A stretch of DNA of 64,000 bases from Flaviaestuariibacter flavus. GTDB lineage: Bacteria > Bacteroidota > Bacteroidia > Chitinophagales > Chitinophagaceae. Made by a program: the position numbers and the translations under genes. The stretch's first letter is position 1, and each line of letters opens with the position of its first letter. Below, in pieces: positions 7,804 to 16,455 of this stretch. Where the stretch lies: assembly GCF_004337505.1 (NCBI RefSeq), contig NZ_SJZI01000044.1:1-64000 (forward strand), read 5' to 3'. The notes under the pieces were generated by a model that saw only the letters and a list, made by a program, of their open reading frames with translations, was not told where the DNA came from and ran no database searches.

Positions 7804-9108
7804 ATGGCTTCATTTGAAGTAGAAGGCGGCCTCAGCCTCAAGGGCGAGATCGTTCCGCAGGGCGCCAAGAACGAGGCACTGCAGATCATCAGCGCCGTGC
7901 TGCTGACCTCCGAGAAAGTCACGATCCATAACATCCCCGATATCCTCGACGTCAATAACCTGATTGACCTGCTTGCCGGCATGGGCGTGAAGGTGAACCG
8001 CATCGACCGCCAGACCTGCGAATTCCAGGCCGACGATGTGGACATCAACTACCTGCGCCGCGAGGAGTTCAAGACCAAGAGCGGCCACCTGCGCGGCTCG
8101 GTGATGTTTGCCGGCCCGATGCTGGCGCGCTGGAAAAAGGCTTTCATCCCGAAGCCGGGCGGCGACAAGATCGGGCGCCGCCGCCTCGACACCCATATCC
8201 TCGGCTTCGAAAAGCTGGGCGCGGAATTCACTTACTTTCCCGAAGACGGCTTTTTCTATTTCACCACCGAAGGCCTCAAGGGTACTTATATGCTGCTCGA
8301 TGAGCCCTCGGTAACCGGCACCGCCAACATCATCATGGCGGCCGTGATGGCCGAAGGCACCACCACCATTTACAACGCGGCCTGCGAGCCTTATATCCAG
8401 CAGCTTTGCCTCATGCTCAACAGCATGGGCGCCAAGATCTCGGGCATCGCGTCCAACATGCTTTCCATCCAGGGCGTGGAGGTGCTTCACGGCACCGAGC
8501 ACCGGATGCTGCCCGACATGATCGAGATCGGCTCCTTCATCGGGCTGGCCGCCATGACGCAAAGCGAGCTCACCATCAAAGACGTGCGTGCCGACATGCT
8601 CGGTGTGATTCCCGACCGCTTTCGCCAGCTGGGCATCCAGCTGAGTATCACGGGCGACGACATTCACATCCCGGCGCAGGACGTATACGAGATCGAAACC
8701 TATATGGACGGCGGTGTGCTCACCATGTACGATCACCCCTGGCCCGGCCTTACGCCCGACCTGCTCTCCATCATCCTGGTGGTGGCCACGCAGGCCCGCG
8801 GCTCGCTGCTGGTGCACCAGAAGATGTTTGAAAGCCGCCTCTTTTTCGTAGACAAGCTGATCGACATGGGCGCGCGGATCATCCTCTGCGACCCGCACCG
8901 CGCCACCGTCATCGGGCTTGGCCGCCATCACCGTCTCCGTGGCATCAGCATGACCTCGCCCGATATCCGCGCGGGTGTGTCGCTCCTTATCGCCGCTATG
9001 AGTGCCGACGGCAAAAGCACGATCCAGAACATCGAGCAGATCGACCGCGGCTACCAGAATATCGACAAAAGGCTCAACGCGCTTGGCGCCTCGATCCGGC
9101 GCCTGTAA
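7804..9108 (+). CDS. murA: UDP-N-acetylglucosamine 1-carboxyvinyltransferase
   Basis: This 434-residue cytoplasmic enzyme catalyses the first committed step of peptidoglycan synthesis, transferring enolpyruvyl from PEP to UDP-GlcNAc. K22 and N23 of the PQGAKNEAL motif match the substrate-binding residues of the family. In the mobile loop the catalytic position, Cys115 in E. coli (GGC-x-IG), is Asp121 here (PGGDKIGRRRLDTH). Enzymes with Asp at this site still work but are not alkylated by fosfomycin, so intrinsic resistance is predicted. The start at MASFEVEGG fits the family; an earlier in-frame Met would lie inside the upstream hairpin. An AraC-type gene follows after 3 bp. Confidence 0.95.
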   Translation: MASFEVEGGLSLKGEIVPQGAKNEALQIISAVLLTSEKVTIHNIPDILDVNNLIDLLAGMGVKVNRIDRQTCEFQADDVDINYLRREEFKTKSGHLRGSVMFAGPMLARWKKAFIPKPGGDKIGRRRLDTHILGFEKLGAEFTYFPEDGFFYFTTEGLKGTYMLLDEPSVTGTANIIMAAVMAEGTTTIYNAACEPYIQQLCLMLNSMGAKISGIASNMLSIQGVEVLHGTEHRMLPDMIEIGSFIGLAAMTQSELTIKDVRADMLGVIPDRFRQLGIQLSITGDDIHIPAQDVYEIETYMDGGVLTMYDHPWPGLTPDLLSIILVVATQARGSLLVHQKMFESRLFFVDKLIDMGARIILCDPHRATVIGLGRHHRLRGISMTSPDIRAGVSLLIAAMSADGKSTIQNIEQIDRGYQNIDKRLNALGASIRRL

Positions 9109-9111
9109 CCC

Positions 9112-9957
9112 ATGCAGCACATCGAGTTTTTTGACCGCGCGCATTTCGCAGAGCGCTATCACCGGCAGAAGCCGGCGCGCCGGCTTGCGGCGTTCATCGA
9201 CTTCTTCTGGGAAACCGATTTCGATACCCTTTGGAAGGCGCACCCGCAGGGGTTTTCCGATGCGCTGTTTCCGAATGTAGGCTACACCTACATGCTCAAC
9301 CTGGGCACGCCTTTCGTAATGCAGCTCGCCGACACGCGCTACCCGGTGAAGCAGGACATCTTCCTGCCGCGGCAGGAATGCCTCGTGTGCCACCACCAGC
9401 CCGGCAACCGCATCTTCGGTATCAAGTTTCGCGTGTCGCCGATCGTGCTTGAGAAGGACGTCAACTTTTCCGAATACCGCGGCGCCGTGCATCCCCTGTC
9501 TTACCTGATCGACAGGGAGCTGGTGCAGCGCGTGAAGGCGGCGCCCACATTCGCGCGCCGCATGGCCATCTTATCGGAATATTATGAGCGGATGATCGAC
9601 CAGCACGAAGGCGCGCGCAGACCGGTGGCGCTTGTGACCGGCATATTGAAGACCGTCAGCGAGCAGCGGCTGTACGCAGCGTCGATCGCCGACCTGGCCG
9701 CCCGGCACAACGTGAGCCCGCGCACCCTGCAGCGCTACTTTCTCGCCACCACCGGTATGACCGGCAAGCAGGCCCTCCAGATCCTGCGCATCCGCAATGC
9801 CGTAGAACTACTGTCTGCCCACCCGGGCAAATTCAATTACGCCGACTTCGGCTATTACGACCATTCCCATTTCTACAAACACCTCCGCGAGTTTTTCGGC
9901 GACGGCGCGCACCTGCACCTGGTGAAGCCGCATTTGCAGTTGCTGCGCTTGGGCTAG
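9112..9957 (+). CDS. AraC-family transcriptional regulator
   Basis: A 281-residue protein with a C-terminal AraC-type double helix-turn-helix (about residues 170-270; NVSPRTLQRYFLATTGMTGKQ and FGYYDHSHFYKHLREFFG). The N-terminal part (about 20-130) resembles the DUF6597-type domain often found ahead of this kind of HTH and is probably a sensor or dimerisation module. The ligand is unknown. Only three bases separate its ATG from the murA stop, so it is likely co-transcribed. No functional link to cell-wall synthesis is evident. Confidence 0.85.
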   Translation: MQHIEFFDRAHFAERYHRQKPARRLAAFIDFFWETDFDTLWKAHPQGFSDALFPNVGYTYMLNLGTPFVMQLADTRYPVKQDIFLPRQECLVCHHQPGNRIFGIKFRVSPIVLEKDVNFSEYRGAVHPLSYLIDRELVQRVKAAPTFARRMAILSEYYERMIDQHEGARRPVALVTGILKTVSEQRLYAASIADLAARHNVSPRTLQRYFLATTGMTGKQALQILRIRNAVELLSAHPGKFNYADFGYYDHSHFYKHLREFFGDGAHLHLVKPHLQLLRLG

Positions 9958-9982
9958 CAGGCGTCAGCAGACGGGCACAGCC

Positions 9983-10118
9983 CGTCATTGCGAGCGCAGC
10001 GAAGCAAACTCCTAACTTACGCAGGGTGGTCCGCAACTAAAAGAGTTCCGGCTTAAAGTCTTTTGACTTCAACCTGTCCTAAGGTCGGGGAGCTTGCTTC
10101 GCTACGCTCGCAATGACG
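9983..10118. repeat. Inverted repeat GTCATTGCGAGCGnAGCGAAGCAA
   Basis: Two 25-bp arms, 9983-10007 and 10094-10118, are inverted copies of the motif GTCATTGCGAGCGCAGCGAA, which is widespread in Bacteroidota intergenic DNA. The 86 bp between the arms hold no gene. The element sits between convergent genes (the AraC gene and the TonB receptor). Confidence 0.75.
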
Positions 10119-10148
10119 CCAAAGGCGTCGCGCAAGCGACGCCTTTGG
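10119..10148. terminator. Perfect hairpin between convergent genes
   Basis: CCAAAGGCGTCGC / GCGACGCCTTTGG, 13 bp with a GCAA loop. The identical 30-bp hairpin is found again at 35776-35805. It lacks a clear T-run on either side here, so it may be a repeat that serves as a bidirectional 3' end. Confidence 0.55.
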
Positions 10149-10174
10149 GTATAGGTTCATCAGTTTGTTATGCC

Positions 10175-12643
10175 TTACCCGCCCGCACGCTGGCGCTCCT
10201 CTTCAGAGGCCGTCGTACGCTTGCGGGCAGCCTGCACCTTACTGTTGCCGAAGCGGTAGGTGAAGCTGAGTGTAGCTACCCGCGAGTCGCGGATGGCATG
10301 CCAGTTCTCCACGTAACGGCCCGTGTAGGTAACGGTTGCCTTCGGCAGGTTGGTGAAGAAGATGTCGGTGACGTTGAGGCGCATCGTGCCTTTGCCTTGC
10401 AGGATATTCTTCTGCACGCCTGCGGCGATGCCCCACTGCGCGGAATTGTACGAGTAGCCATAGCGTCCGGCCGAATTATAGCTGCCGTTGAGTTCGGCGC
10501 CCCAGCCCTTCGCGAATGTGAAGGTGTTGTTCACCCGCAGGTTGGCCGCGGGGCTTCCGTTGGCCAGTGCGGCGCCGCCGATGTTGCCGTTGAAATGATT
10601 ATAGAAAATGTTCACGTTGCCCATCAGGTTCCACCAGGGCTTCACGCGCCAGGGCAGGGTAGCCGTCAGCCCGAAATAGTCGCTCGACTCCAGGTTCACC
10701 GGGATCTGCACGGTAATATTCGAATCCTGTCCCGGCTTGATCTCGAATTCGGGGATGACGTCAAGAATGCGTGAGAGCACCGAGGTCTGCGGGGCGGTGG
10801 TGTGGCTGTAGCCGAGGGTGAAGTTGAGCTGCTTCACGGTGTAGCTCGCCTCGTAGCTCCAGGTGAGTTGCGGGCGCAGCAGCGGCGCGCCGGTGGCATA
10901 GATGGTCGCATCGATCTGGAACAGGAAGGGGTTCAGCTGCGAATAGCCCGGTCGGTCGATACGCCGGCTTACGGAGAGACCGATGGTCTGGTCATCTTTC
11001 AGCTTGTAGTTGAGGAATGCCGAGGGAAACAGCTGGAAGTAATCATTACGGAAGCGCGCGCCGCTTTTGGTCTGCAGGGTGCGCACGTTGGTGAGCTCGC
11101 CGCGCAGGCCCAGCTGCAGCGACCACTTGCTCCATTCCTTGCTGCCGTTCACATAAGCGGCGTTGTTGTATTCCTCGTAGTAGAAGCGGTTGGTCTTCGT
11201 GCTGTCAACCGAACTGGCGGCTCCCACCACGTTGAAAAAGCGCGCGTCATTATCAGAACGCACGTAGGAGGTTTTGGCACCGGCTTCGAAGCGGGCGCCC
11301 TTGCCCAGCGGATGCGTGTAGTCGGCCTTGGCGGTGGCCAGCGAGAGGCGCCCCTTCTGGTCGCCGTCGAGAATATCGGGATTGGCTTTCGGCGACCCGT
11401 CGAGGTTGAAGAAAGAAGAGGCCGTGCGGGTAAGCGATCCCGAGTTGTACTGGCCGAAGTCGGCATCGGCAGTGAGTTCCGAGCCGGCGCTGTCGAGCCG
11501 CGTTTTGAAGTTGATGTTGCCGACTACGTTCCGGTTGTAGTCGTCGTTGGTGGCGATGGTGTTGAAGAAGTAGCCGGGCTTGCCGGGGCTGGTGCCCACA
11601 TTGGTGATCACGTCGCCGCGACGGTCGATGCCGGCCAGGTTGCTGTTGACCAGGAAGCCGAGGGTGCTGTTCTTCGAAAGGAAGAAATCGGCGCCGGCAC
11701 GGATCGCATGCGACTGCACCTTGAATTCGGAATAGTTGTCCTTGTCGTCGGTGCCGGTCAGGGTGGGACCGCTGTAGAAGTTCCGGTTGATGAACAGGTG
11801 GTTGAGGAACTCGCGGTTACCGTAGTTATACGACCCGAAGAGGTTCATGTTCCTGTTGCGGTGATTGATGGTGGCGCCGGCGTTGGCCTTTGGCAGGTAG
11901 CCGCGTCCATAGCCCGCGGTGAGCGTGCCGTTGGTGCCGAGGCGCTGGTCTTTCTTCAGGCGGATGTCGATGATGCCCGAGTTGCCCGCGGCATCATATT
12001 TCGAAGAGGGGTTGGTGATGATGTCGATCCGCTCGATGGCGTTGGAGTTGAGCCCGCGCAGGTAGTTGGCGAGGTCGGCGCCTGTCATGGGCGAAGGCTT
12101 GCCGTCGATCATGATGATGACGCCGGCGCGGCCGCGGAGGGAGACGGCGTCGTTGTTGTCGATGGTGACGCCGGGGGCGCGCTCGAGCACGTCCATGGCG
12201 GTGGAGCCGGCCGACACGATGCTGTTTTCCACGTTGACCACGATGCGGTCGTTGAGTTTCTGGATGAAGGGTTTGCGCGCCGTTACGGTAACGCCTTTGA
12301 GCTCGTTGCTGCGGCGGCCTGCGAGGCTGAGGGCGGGCAGCTGCTGCACCGCGCCTTCGCTCACGTCGAAGGCCGGCGCGTAGCGCGGCTCATGGCCGGT
12401 CATGGATACGCGGAGGAGGTAGCGGCCGGCGGGCAGGCCTTCGGCCAGCGCCGTGCCGCCCCGGTCGCTCAGCGCGGTCTTCACAAGGACGGAATCTTTC
12501 GCACGTAATATTTCGACGGTAGCGCTTTCAAGCGGTGCCTTCTGTTCGTTGGTAACCGTGACGGAGACGGAGCCTTTGCCGCCCTGGGCCGCGGCGGCCA
12601 GTGAAGCGGCACTCAGCATCAGGGCCAGGTAGATCTTCCTCAT
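10175..12643 (-). CDS. TonB-dependent outer-membrane beta-barrel receptor
   Basis: An 822-residue protein with a signal peptide (MRKIYLALML...AAAAQ). It has an N-terminal carboxypeptidase-regulatory-like (CarboxypepD_reg) domain at about 25-105, a TonB plug domain at about 110-225 (ERAPGVTIDNNDAVSLRGR, VIIMIDGKPSP), and a long C-terminal barrel of the outer membrane protein beta-barrel 3 type. It should sit in the outer membrane and import an unknown substrate with energy from TonB/ExbBD. No SusD-like gene is next to it, so a SusC/D glycan role is unlikely. The start MRKIYL follows the usual signal-peptide pattern; MYVMRK, three codons earlier, is also possible. Confidence 0.88.
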   Translation of the reverse strand: MRKIYLALMLSAASLAAAAQGGKGSVSVTVTNEQKAPLESATVEILRAKDSVLVKTALSDRGGTALAEGLPAGRYLLRVSMTGHEPRYAPAFDVSEGAVQQLPALSLAGRRSNELKGVTVTARKPFIQKLNDRIVVNVENSIVSAGSTAMDVLERAPGVTIDNNDAVSLRGRAGVIIMIDGKPSPMTGADLANYLRGLNSNAIERIDIITNPSSKYDAAGNSGIIDIRLKKDQRLGTNGTLTAGYGRGYLPKANAGATINHRNRNMNLFGSYNYGNREFLNHLFINRNFYSGPTLTGTDDKDNYSEFKVQSHAIRAGADFFLSKNSTLGFLVNSNLAGIDRRGDVITNVGTSPGKPGYFFNTIATNDDYNRNVVGNINFKTRLDSAGSELTADADFGQYNSGSLTRTASSFFNLDGSPKANPDILDGDQKGRLSLATAKADYTHPLGKGARFEAGAKTSYVRSDNDARFFNVVGAASSVDSTKTNRFYYEEYNNAAYVNGSKEWSKWSLQLGLRGELTNVRTLQTKSGARFRNDYFQLFPSAFLNYKLKDDQTIGLSVSRRIDRPGYSQLNPFLFQIDATIYATGAPLLRPQLTWSYEASYTVKQLNFTLGYSHTTAPQTSVLSRILDVIPEFEIKPGQDSNITVQIPVNLESSDYFGLTATLPWRVKPWWNLMGNVNIFYNHFNGNIGGAALANGSPAANLRVNNTFTFAKGWGAELNGSYNSAGRYGYSYNSAQWGIAAGVQKNILQGKGTMRLNVTDIFFTNLPKATVTYTGRYVENWHAIRDSRVATLSFTYRFGNSKVQAARKRTTASEEERQRAGG

Positions 12644-12869
12644 AACATACATTTTCAGCAAAACAATAGGGTTCGGTGCTGCGCTCCTAGCCAATTCGGA
12701 CCGTAAGGCGCAGGGCTTCCGTCAATGGAACAATGGCTCCATCTACGAAAATGGTCGTGTCCGAAAATTACATTGGGGATGCGGGGCGGCCGTAGGCCGA
12801 TGCAGTCTTCTATGCCTTGATTGTTACGGGCTTGCGCGCCGGGCCTTGCCGTACCCGATCTTTGCGCCC

Positions 12870-13457
12870 ATGAATTATCCCATCGCCGATATCAACGCCC
12901 TCATCCGCAACCGCCGCTCCACCTTTCCGAAGCAATACGACCCTGCCGGAACGGTGGAAGAAGACATCCTCCGCCAGATCGTGGAGAATGCCACCTGGGC
13001 GCCGAGCCATGGCAACCTGCAACCCTGGAAATTCGTGGTATTCACCGGCGCGGGCCGCGAGAAGCTCGCCCAGTTTCAGTCGGAGTTATACAAGGCCGAA
13101 GCCGGCGACAACTTCAAGCAGGCTACCTATGACGGCCTCGCGTCCAACCCGCTGAAGGCCGCCGCGGTGATCGCCCTCTGCCTGAAGCGCGACCCCAATA
13201 AGAAGTTCCCCGAGATCGAAGAGATAGCTGCGGTGGCCGCCGCCGTACAGAACATGTACCTCACCGTAACGGCCTACGGCCTCGGCGGTTACTGGACCAC
13301 CGGTGGTGTTACCTACAAGGGCAGCGCAAAGGAATTCTTCGGCCTTGGTGAAGACGACAAGCTGATGGGATTCTTTTATGTGGGTGTGGTGGCCGTTCCC
13401 AGCCCGGCGAAGGAGCGTGCGCCGCTGGAGCAGAAGGTGGAGTGGATTAAGGGCTAG
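12870..13457 (+). CDS. Nitroreductase family protein
   Basis: A 195-residue FMN-dependent oxidoreductase that uses NAD(P)H to reduce nitro-aromatics, quinones or similar electrophiles. The FMN phosphate-binding signature is in NRRSTFPKQYDP near the N-terminus, and the WAPSHGNLQPWKFVVF segment is typical of the family. Length is normal. The start MNYPIADIN was chosen; an alternative in-frame Met lies eight codons upstream. The gene faces away from the TonB receptor, and 226 bp separate the two start codons. The natural substrate cannot be deduced. Confidence 0.9.
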   Translation: MNYPIADINALIRNRRSTFPKQYDPAGTVEEDILRQIVENATWAPSHGNLQPWKFVVFTGAGREKLAQFQSELYKAEAGDNFKQATYDGLASNPLKAAAVIALCLKRDPNKKFPEIEEIAAVAAAVQNMYLTVTAYGLGGYWTTGGVTYKGSAKEFFGLGEDDKLMGFFYVGVVAVPSPAKERAPLEQKVEWIKG

Positions 13458-13487
13458 ATTAGTGCTTTGTTGTAAATTAGGGGTTAC

Positions 13488-13545
13488 TGGGACCCGTAGG
13501 ACTCGTGCGACATTTAATGAAGTCGCACGAGTCCTACAGGTCCCA
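13488..13545. repeat. 24-bp inverted repeat, GTAGGACTCGTGCGAC hairpin
   Basis: Arms 13488-13511 and 13522-13545 match at 23 of 24 positions around a 10-base loop (ATTTAATGAA). It lies between the nitroreductase stop and the four-helix-bundle gene start, 15 bp ahead of the latter ATG. In RNA it would fold into a very stable hairpin that could end the upstream transcript or mask the downstream start. Confidence 0.8.
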
Positions 13546-13559
13546 CAAACCGCTAACTT

Positions 13560-14120
13560 ATGCCTAATGAGAAAACACCTGGGTTTATCCCTCCGCACGG
13601 GGGCTACCGCAACCTGATTACCTATCAAAAAGCGGAGATCATCTACGACGCTACTTACCATTTCACCCGACGCTTCTTTGGCAAGTACGACCGCACCGTA
13701 GATCAGATGGTGCAAGCGGCGCGCAGCGGCAAACAAAACATCGCTGAAGGGAGCATGGCATCGGCAACTTCTAAAGAAACCGAGATCAAGCTTACCAATG
13801 TCGCCCGTGCTTCGCTGGAAGAACTGGCTATTGATTACGAAGACTTCCTTCGGACGCGCGGCCATGTCATCTGGGATAAGAATGACCGCCTTGCTGTTCG
13901 CTTCCGGGAGCTCAATCGCACGCCTGGTGCTTCCTATGCTACCTATCAGCGGGCATTTGAGCATGAGGACCCGGCGATCTGCGCCAATGCTATCCTTTGC
14001 CTGCTACGAATCACCATTAATTTGTTAGGAAGGCAACTTTCAAAGCTCGAGCAAGATTTCCTGTCGGAAGGCGGTCTTCGTGAGCGGATGACGCAGGCCC
14101 GCTTACGCCACCGTCGCTAA
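13560..14120 (+). CDS. Four-helix-bundle suffix-domain protein
   Basis: A 186-residue protein related to the S23/intervening-sequence four-helix-bundle family, in the version with a C-terminal suffix domain. Recognisable stretches are GGYRNLITYQKAEIIYDATY, RTVDQMVQAARSGKQNIAEG and ARASLEELAIDYEDFLR. These proteins are small, soluble and pentameric in related structures; their function is unknown and nothing here settles it. It is preceded closely by a long hairpin (13488-13545) and followed by a 220-bp spacer. It is probably its own transcription unit. Confidence 0.85.
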   Translation: MPNEKTPGFIPPHGGYRNLITYQKAEIIYDATYHFTRRFFGKYDRTVDQMVQAARSGKQNIAEGSMASATSKETEIKLTNVARASLEELAIDYEDFLRTRGHVIWDKNDRLAVRFRELNRTPGASYATYQRAFEHEDPAICANAILCLLRITINLLGRQLSKLEQDFLSEGGLRERMTQARLRHRR

Positions 14121-14343
14121 CCCCGCACACCTGCACCGCTTCATTAACGATACCCGCCTGCTATCAGGTAAAGGGCAACATCAGCACTTCATACCGGAGG
14201 GATGTGTCACCTTCCTTGAGAAGGCCACTATTATAAATCACGGCATGTACCTGCACCGTTCGTGTTCCTTCATCCGGAGCGCTCATTACTGTCATGCGTC
14301 AGCGGATTGATTTATTCCCGGTATCGATGCTTTCAGCAAAGAG

Positions 14344-15246
14344 CTACACCACCTCCAACCGATACCCCTTCCTGGGCACATTCACAATTGCCAGCGAAGC
14401 ATCCTGCTCCAGCTTCTTTCTTAACCGCGACACAAACACATCCAGACTCCTCCCTACGATCACGCCCTCATCCTCCCAGATCTTTTGCAGCTCCGCGCGG
14501 TCGATCACTTCATTGGGGCGGGCGGCGAACAGCTGCAGGAGGGCGGCTTCCTTTCCGGTAAGCGCGATGCGTTCTTCTTCAAACAATAAGCACTGTTGCT
14601 CCGGCAGAAACCAGTAGCGACCCAGGGCAAGTCCGGGTAAAGCCGGCGCTGAAGGCATGGCTGGCACCGCATCGGTGGTTGGTGGTTCCTCCATAACCGG
14701 GCTTGTTTTCCGACGAACGCTACGCACCCCGGTTGCAAGCAGCAAAAGCGCCAGCACACCCGCTCCTGCGCCGAGGAGGCGCTTGCCCGTCCAGAAGGGA
14801 GCCGGCGTGCGAAACTGGATGGAGATGCTGTAAGGCCCCTCCGGCTGGACCCGGCCGAGGCAGGGCACAATGGACTGCTGACCCGAAGGCAGCATCGCGT
14901 AGCCGAATACGACACCCTGCGAGGGCTGCTCCAGGACGTTGACGATATAATCGGCGCCCGGCAGGCTGCTGCCCAGCACCCGGTCGATGCCGGCCACCAG
15001 CGAGTCGGTGCGGAAGCGGAACGCCCCCGGGAAGGTGAGCAGGTAAGTAGCCGGCGCCGGCTGCGTCACCGGCGGCAGGGGCGTAGTGCTGTCGCCGGCA
15101 GCGCGGAGCAGCTCGTGGCCCACCCGCCGCACGGCAATGGCGGCCCGTGCCTCGTCGAAGGAAGTCTTCGGTGCGGCCCCGGTGAAGCCCAGCAGGGCCA
15201 CCAGCAGCAAGGCCGCGCCGGCAAAGAGAAGGGAGGCCCGTTTCAT
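14344..15246 (-). CDS. Membrane-tethered winged-helix transcriptional regulator
   Basis: A 300-residue one-component regulator. It has an N-terminal signal-anchor (residues 5-25), a periplasmic region of about 130 residues, and a second membrane helix (about 155-175, LLGAGAGVLALLLLATGV) followed by RSVRRK. The C-terminal OmpR/PhoB-type winged helix (about 205-300) includes LTGKEAALLQLF and VFVSRLRKKLE. With two membrane crossings, the periplasmic part can act as sensor and the cytoplasmic part as DNA-binding domain, as in ToxR-like proteins but with the domain order reversed. It is divergent from a small exported-protein gene. The spacer holds four phased TTTAC repeats that are its likely binding site. 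Confidence 0.85.
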   Translation of the reverse strand: MKRASLLFAGAALLLVALLGFTGAAPKTSFDEARAAIAVRRVGHELLRAAGDSTTPLPPVTQPAPATYLLTFPGAFRFRTDSLVAGIDRVLGSSLPGADYIVNVLEQPSQGVVFGYAMLPSGQQSIVPCLGRVQPEGPYSISIQFRTPAPFWTGKRLLGAGAGVLALLLLATGVRSVRRKTSPVMEEPPTTDAVPAMPSAPALPGLALGRYWFLPEQQCLLFEEERIALTGKEAALLQLFAARPNEVIDRAELQKIWEDEGVIVGRSLDVFVSRLRKKLEQDASLAIVNVPRKGYRLEVV

Positions 15247-15295
15247 CTTTTAAAGGTACCGCCATTTGCCCGCAACGGGCGGCCGGAAGCCAATA

Positions 15296-15332
15296 TTTAC
15301 ACGCGTTTACAATCTATTTACACCCGGTTTAC
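15296..15332. promoter_or_regulatory. Four phased TTTAC direct repeats, candidate operator
   Basis: TTTAC occurs at 15296, 15306, 15317 and 15328, spacing 10, 11 and 11 bp, so all copies fall on the same face of the helix. OmpR/PhoB-type winged-helix proteins typically bind direct repeats at an 11-bp period. The array lies between the divergent start codons of the tethered winged-helix regulator and the small exported protein, 45-81 bp before the latter ATG. Confidence 0.7.
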
Positions 15333-15376
15333 GGGGTCCGGCTAGCGGCGCGCGTACCTTGATCAAAACAATCAAA

Positions 15377-15664
15377 ATGACTATTTCCAACAAACGCATT
15401 GTCCGCCGCCTCCGCTTCCTCGGCATCGGGGCCGCGCTTACAGCCGGTGTCCTCATCGCTGTCAACAGCACCCCGCCGGCACAGGCGGCCGCGCTGAAGC
15501 CGGCGACCTCCGACTCGGTTTACAATACCGTTCAGCCGTACCAATCGGTGATCCGCGCGCAGCAGGATTCGCTCCTGCGCCGCTACCCGTTTCTCCGCCA
15601 GGTGCACATAAAGGACGACCGGGGACGCCTGCTGGATATTTTCGGTCGCCCGCTGGGTTGCTGA
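15377..15664 (+). CDS. Small exported protein of unknown function
   Basis: A 95-residue protein, basic at the start (MTISNKRIVRRLRFLG), with a hydrophobic core and an AQAA site, so probably exported to the periplasm. The mature part of about 60 residues has QQDSLLRRYPFLRQVHIKDD near the end and a C-terminal Cys. I recognise no family. It is divergent from the membrane-tethered regulator and preceded by its likely operator, so it is probably the target or a partner of that regulator. The start was chosen because the signal-peptide pattern begins there; the frame is open further upstream. Confidence 0.65.
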   Translation: MTISNKRIVRRLRFLGIGAALTAGVLIAVNSTPPAQAAALKPATSDSVYNTVQPYQSVIRAQQDSLLRRYPFLRQVHIKDDRGRLLDIFGRPLGC

Positions 15665-15831
15665 GCCGGCTGGCGTTGAAGAGATACGGATGGGATCCGG
15701 GTGTTGCACACCCTTCCAAAAGCAAGCCCGGCGCTATAGTTACCCTTATCCCGGCACTGTATTTTCCCCTTGCGGGAGCCGGGAAAGCGGCGTAACTTAT
15801 AAGTACATTTCTTCACCCAAAATCGAATCTT

Positions 15832-16329
15832 ATGGATGCAAGCAGCATGAAAGCTTCGTTGCTCGGAGTAATGATGCTTTCCGGTTCCCTCGTCTTCGCG
15901 CAACATCATGGGGATTCTTCGATGCACAGCGGCCATGTTATGGTCAATAGCGCCAACGTCAAGTGGATGGCCGGCCCGCCCTTCCTTCCCGCAGGCGTGA
16001 AAATGGCGGTGCTCGAAGGCGATCCATCCAAAGAAGGTCCGTTTACCGTTCGCCTCATGATGCCCGCCAATTACACGATACCGCCGCATACGCACCCCAC
16101 CATCGAGCACGTAACGGTGATCGACGGAGACTTTTTCATGGGTGCGGGTAAAAGCCTCGACCGCGCCGGCGCCATGAAGCTGAACCGGGGCGGCTACGCG
16201 GTAATGCCGGCCAACTTTGCCCACTACGCGTTTTCGCAGGGCAGGGCGCAGGTGCAGGTACACGGGATGGGCCCCTTTGCGATCAATTATATCAACCCGG
16301 CCGACGACCCGCGCAGCAAGAAAAAATAA
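15832..16329 (+). CDS. Exported cupin-domain protein
   Basis: A 165-residue protein with a signal peptide (about residues 6-25, ending SLVFAQ) and a single cupin barrel. The metal-binding cupin motif 1 is in PPHTHPTIEHVTV and the second histidine region is around PANFAHYAF. Gly-rich GDFFMGAGK fits the conserved turn. Periplasmic; the substrate or ligand is unknown. An internal Met at residue 6 (15847) would give a tighter signal peptide and may be the true start. A strong terminator follows at once, so it is a single-gene unit. Confidence 0.85.
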   Translation: MDASSMKASLLGVMMLSGSLVFAQHHGDSSMHSGHVMVNSANVKWMAGPPFLPAGVKMAVLEGDPSKEGPFTVRLMMPANYTIPPHTHPTIEHVTVIDGDFFMGAGKSLDRAGAMKLNRGGYAVMPANFAHYAFSQGRAQVQVHGMGPFAINYINPADDPRSKKK

Positions 16330-16334
16330 GCAGC

Positions 16335-16362
16335 AGGCCAGGCAGCGATGCCTGGCCTTTTT
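16335..16362 (+). terminator. Rho-independent terminator after the cupin gene
   Basis: Perfect 10-bp stem AGGCCAGGCA / TGCCTGGCCT with a GCGA loop, followed by TTTTT, six bases after the cupin stop codon. Confidence 0.9.
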
Positions 16363-16455
16363 GATGCCGCTCCTGGCGCGCCGGAAGCTGCGACCGGCGC
16401 AGTCGGGGCGGTTCGTTATCTTCGCCGCCATCAGCCCACTAAAACGTTTCGTCTC

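Noticed and set aside
7810..9492. A long open frame antisense to murA and the AraC gene
   Set aside because: It crosses two well-supported genes and has no family similarity.
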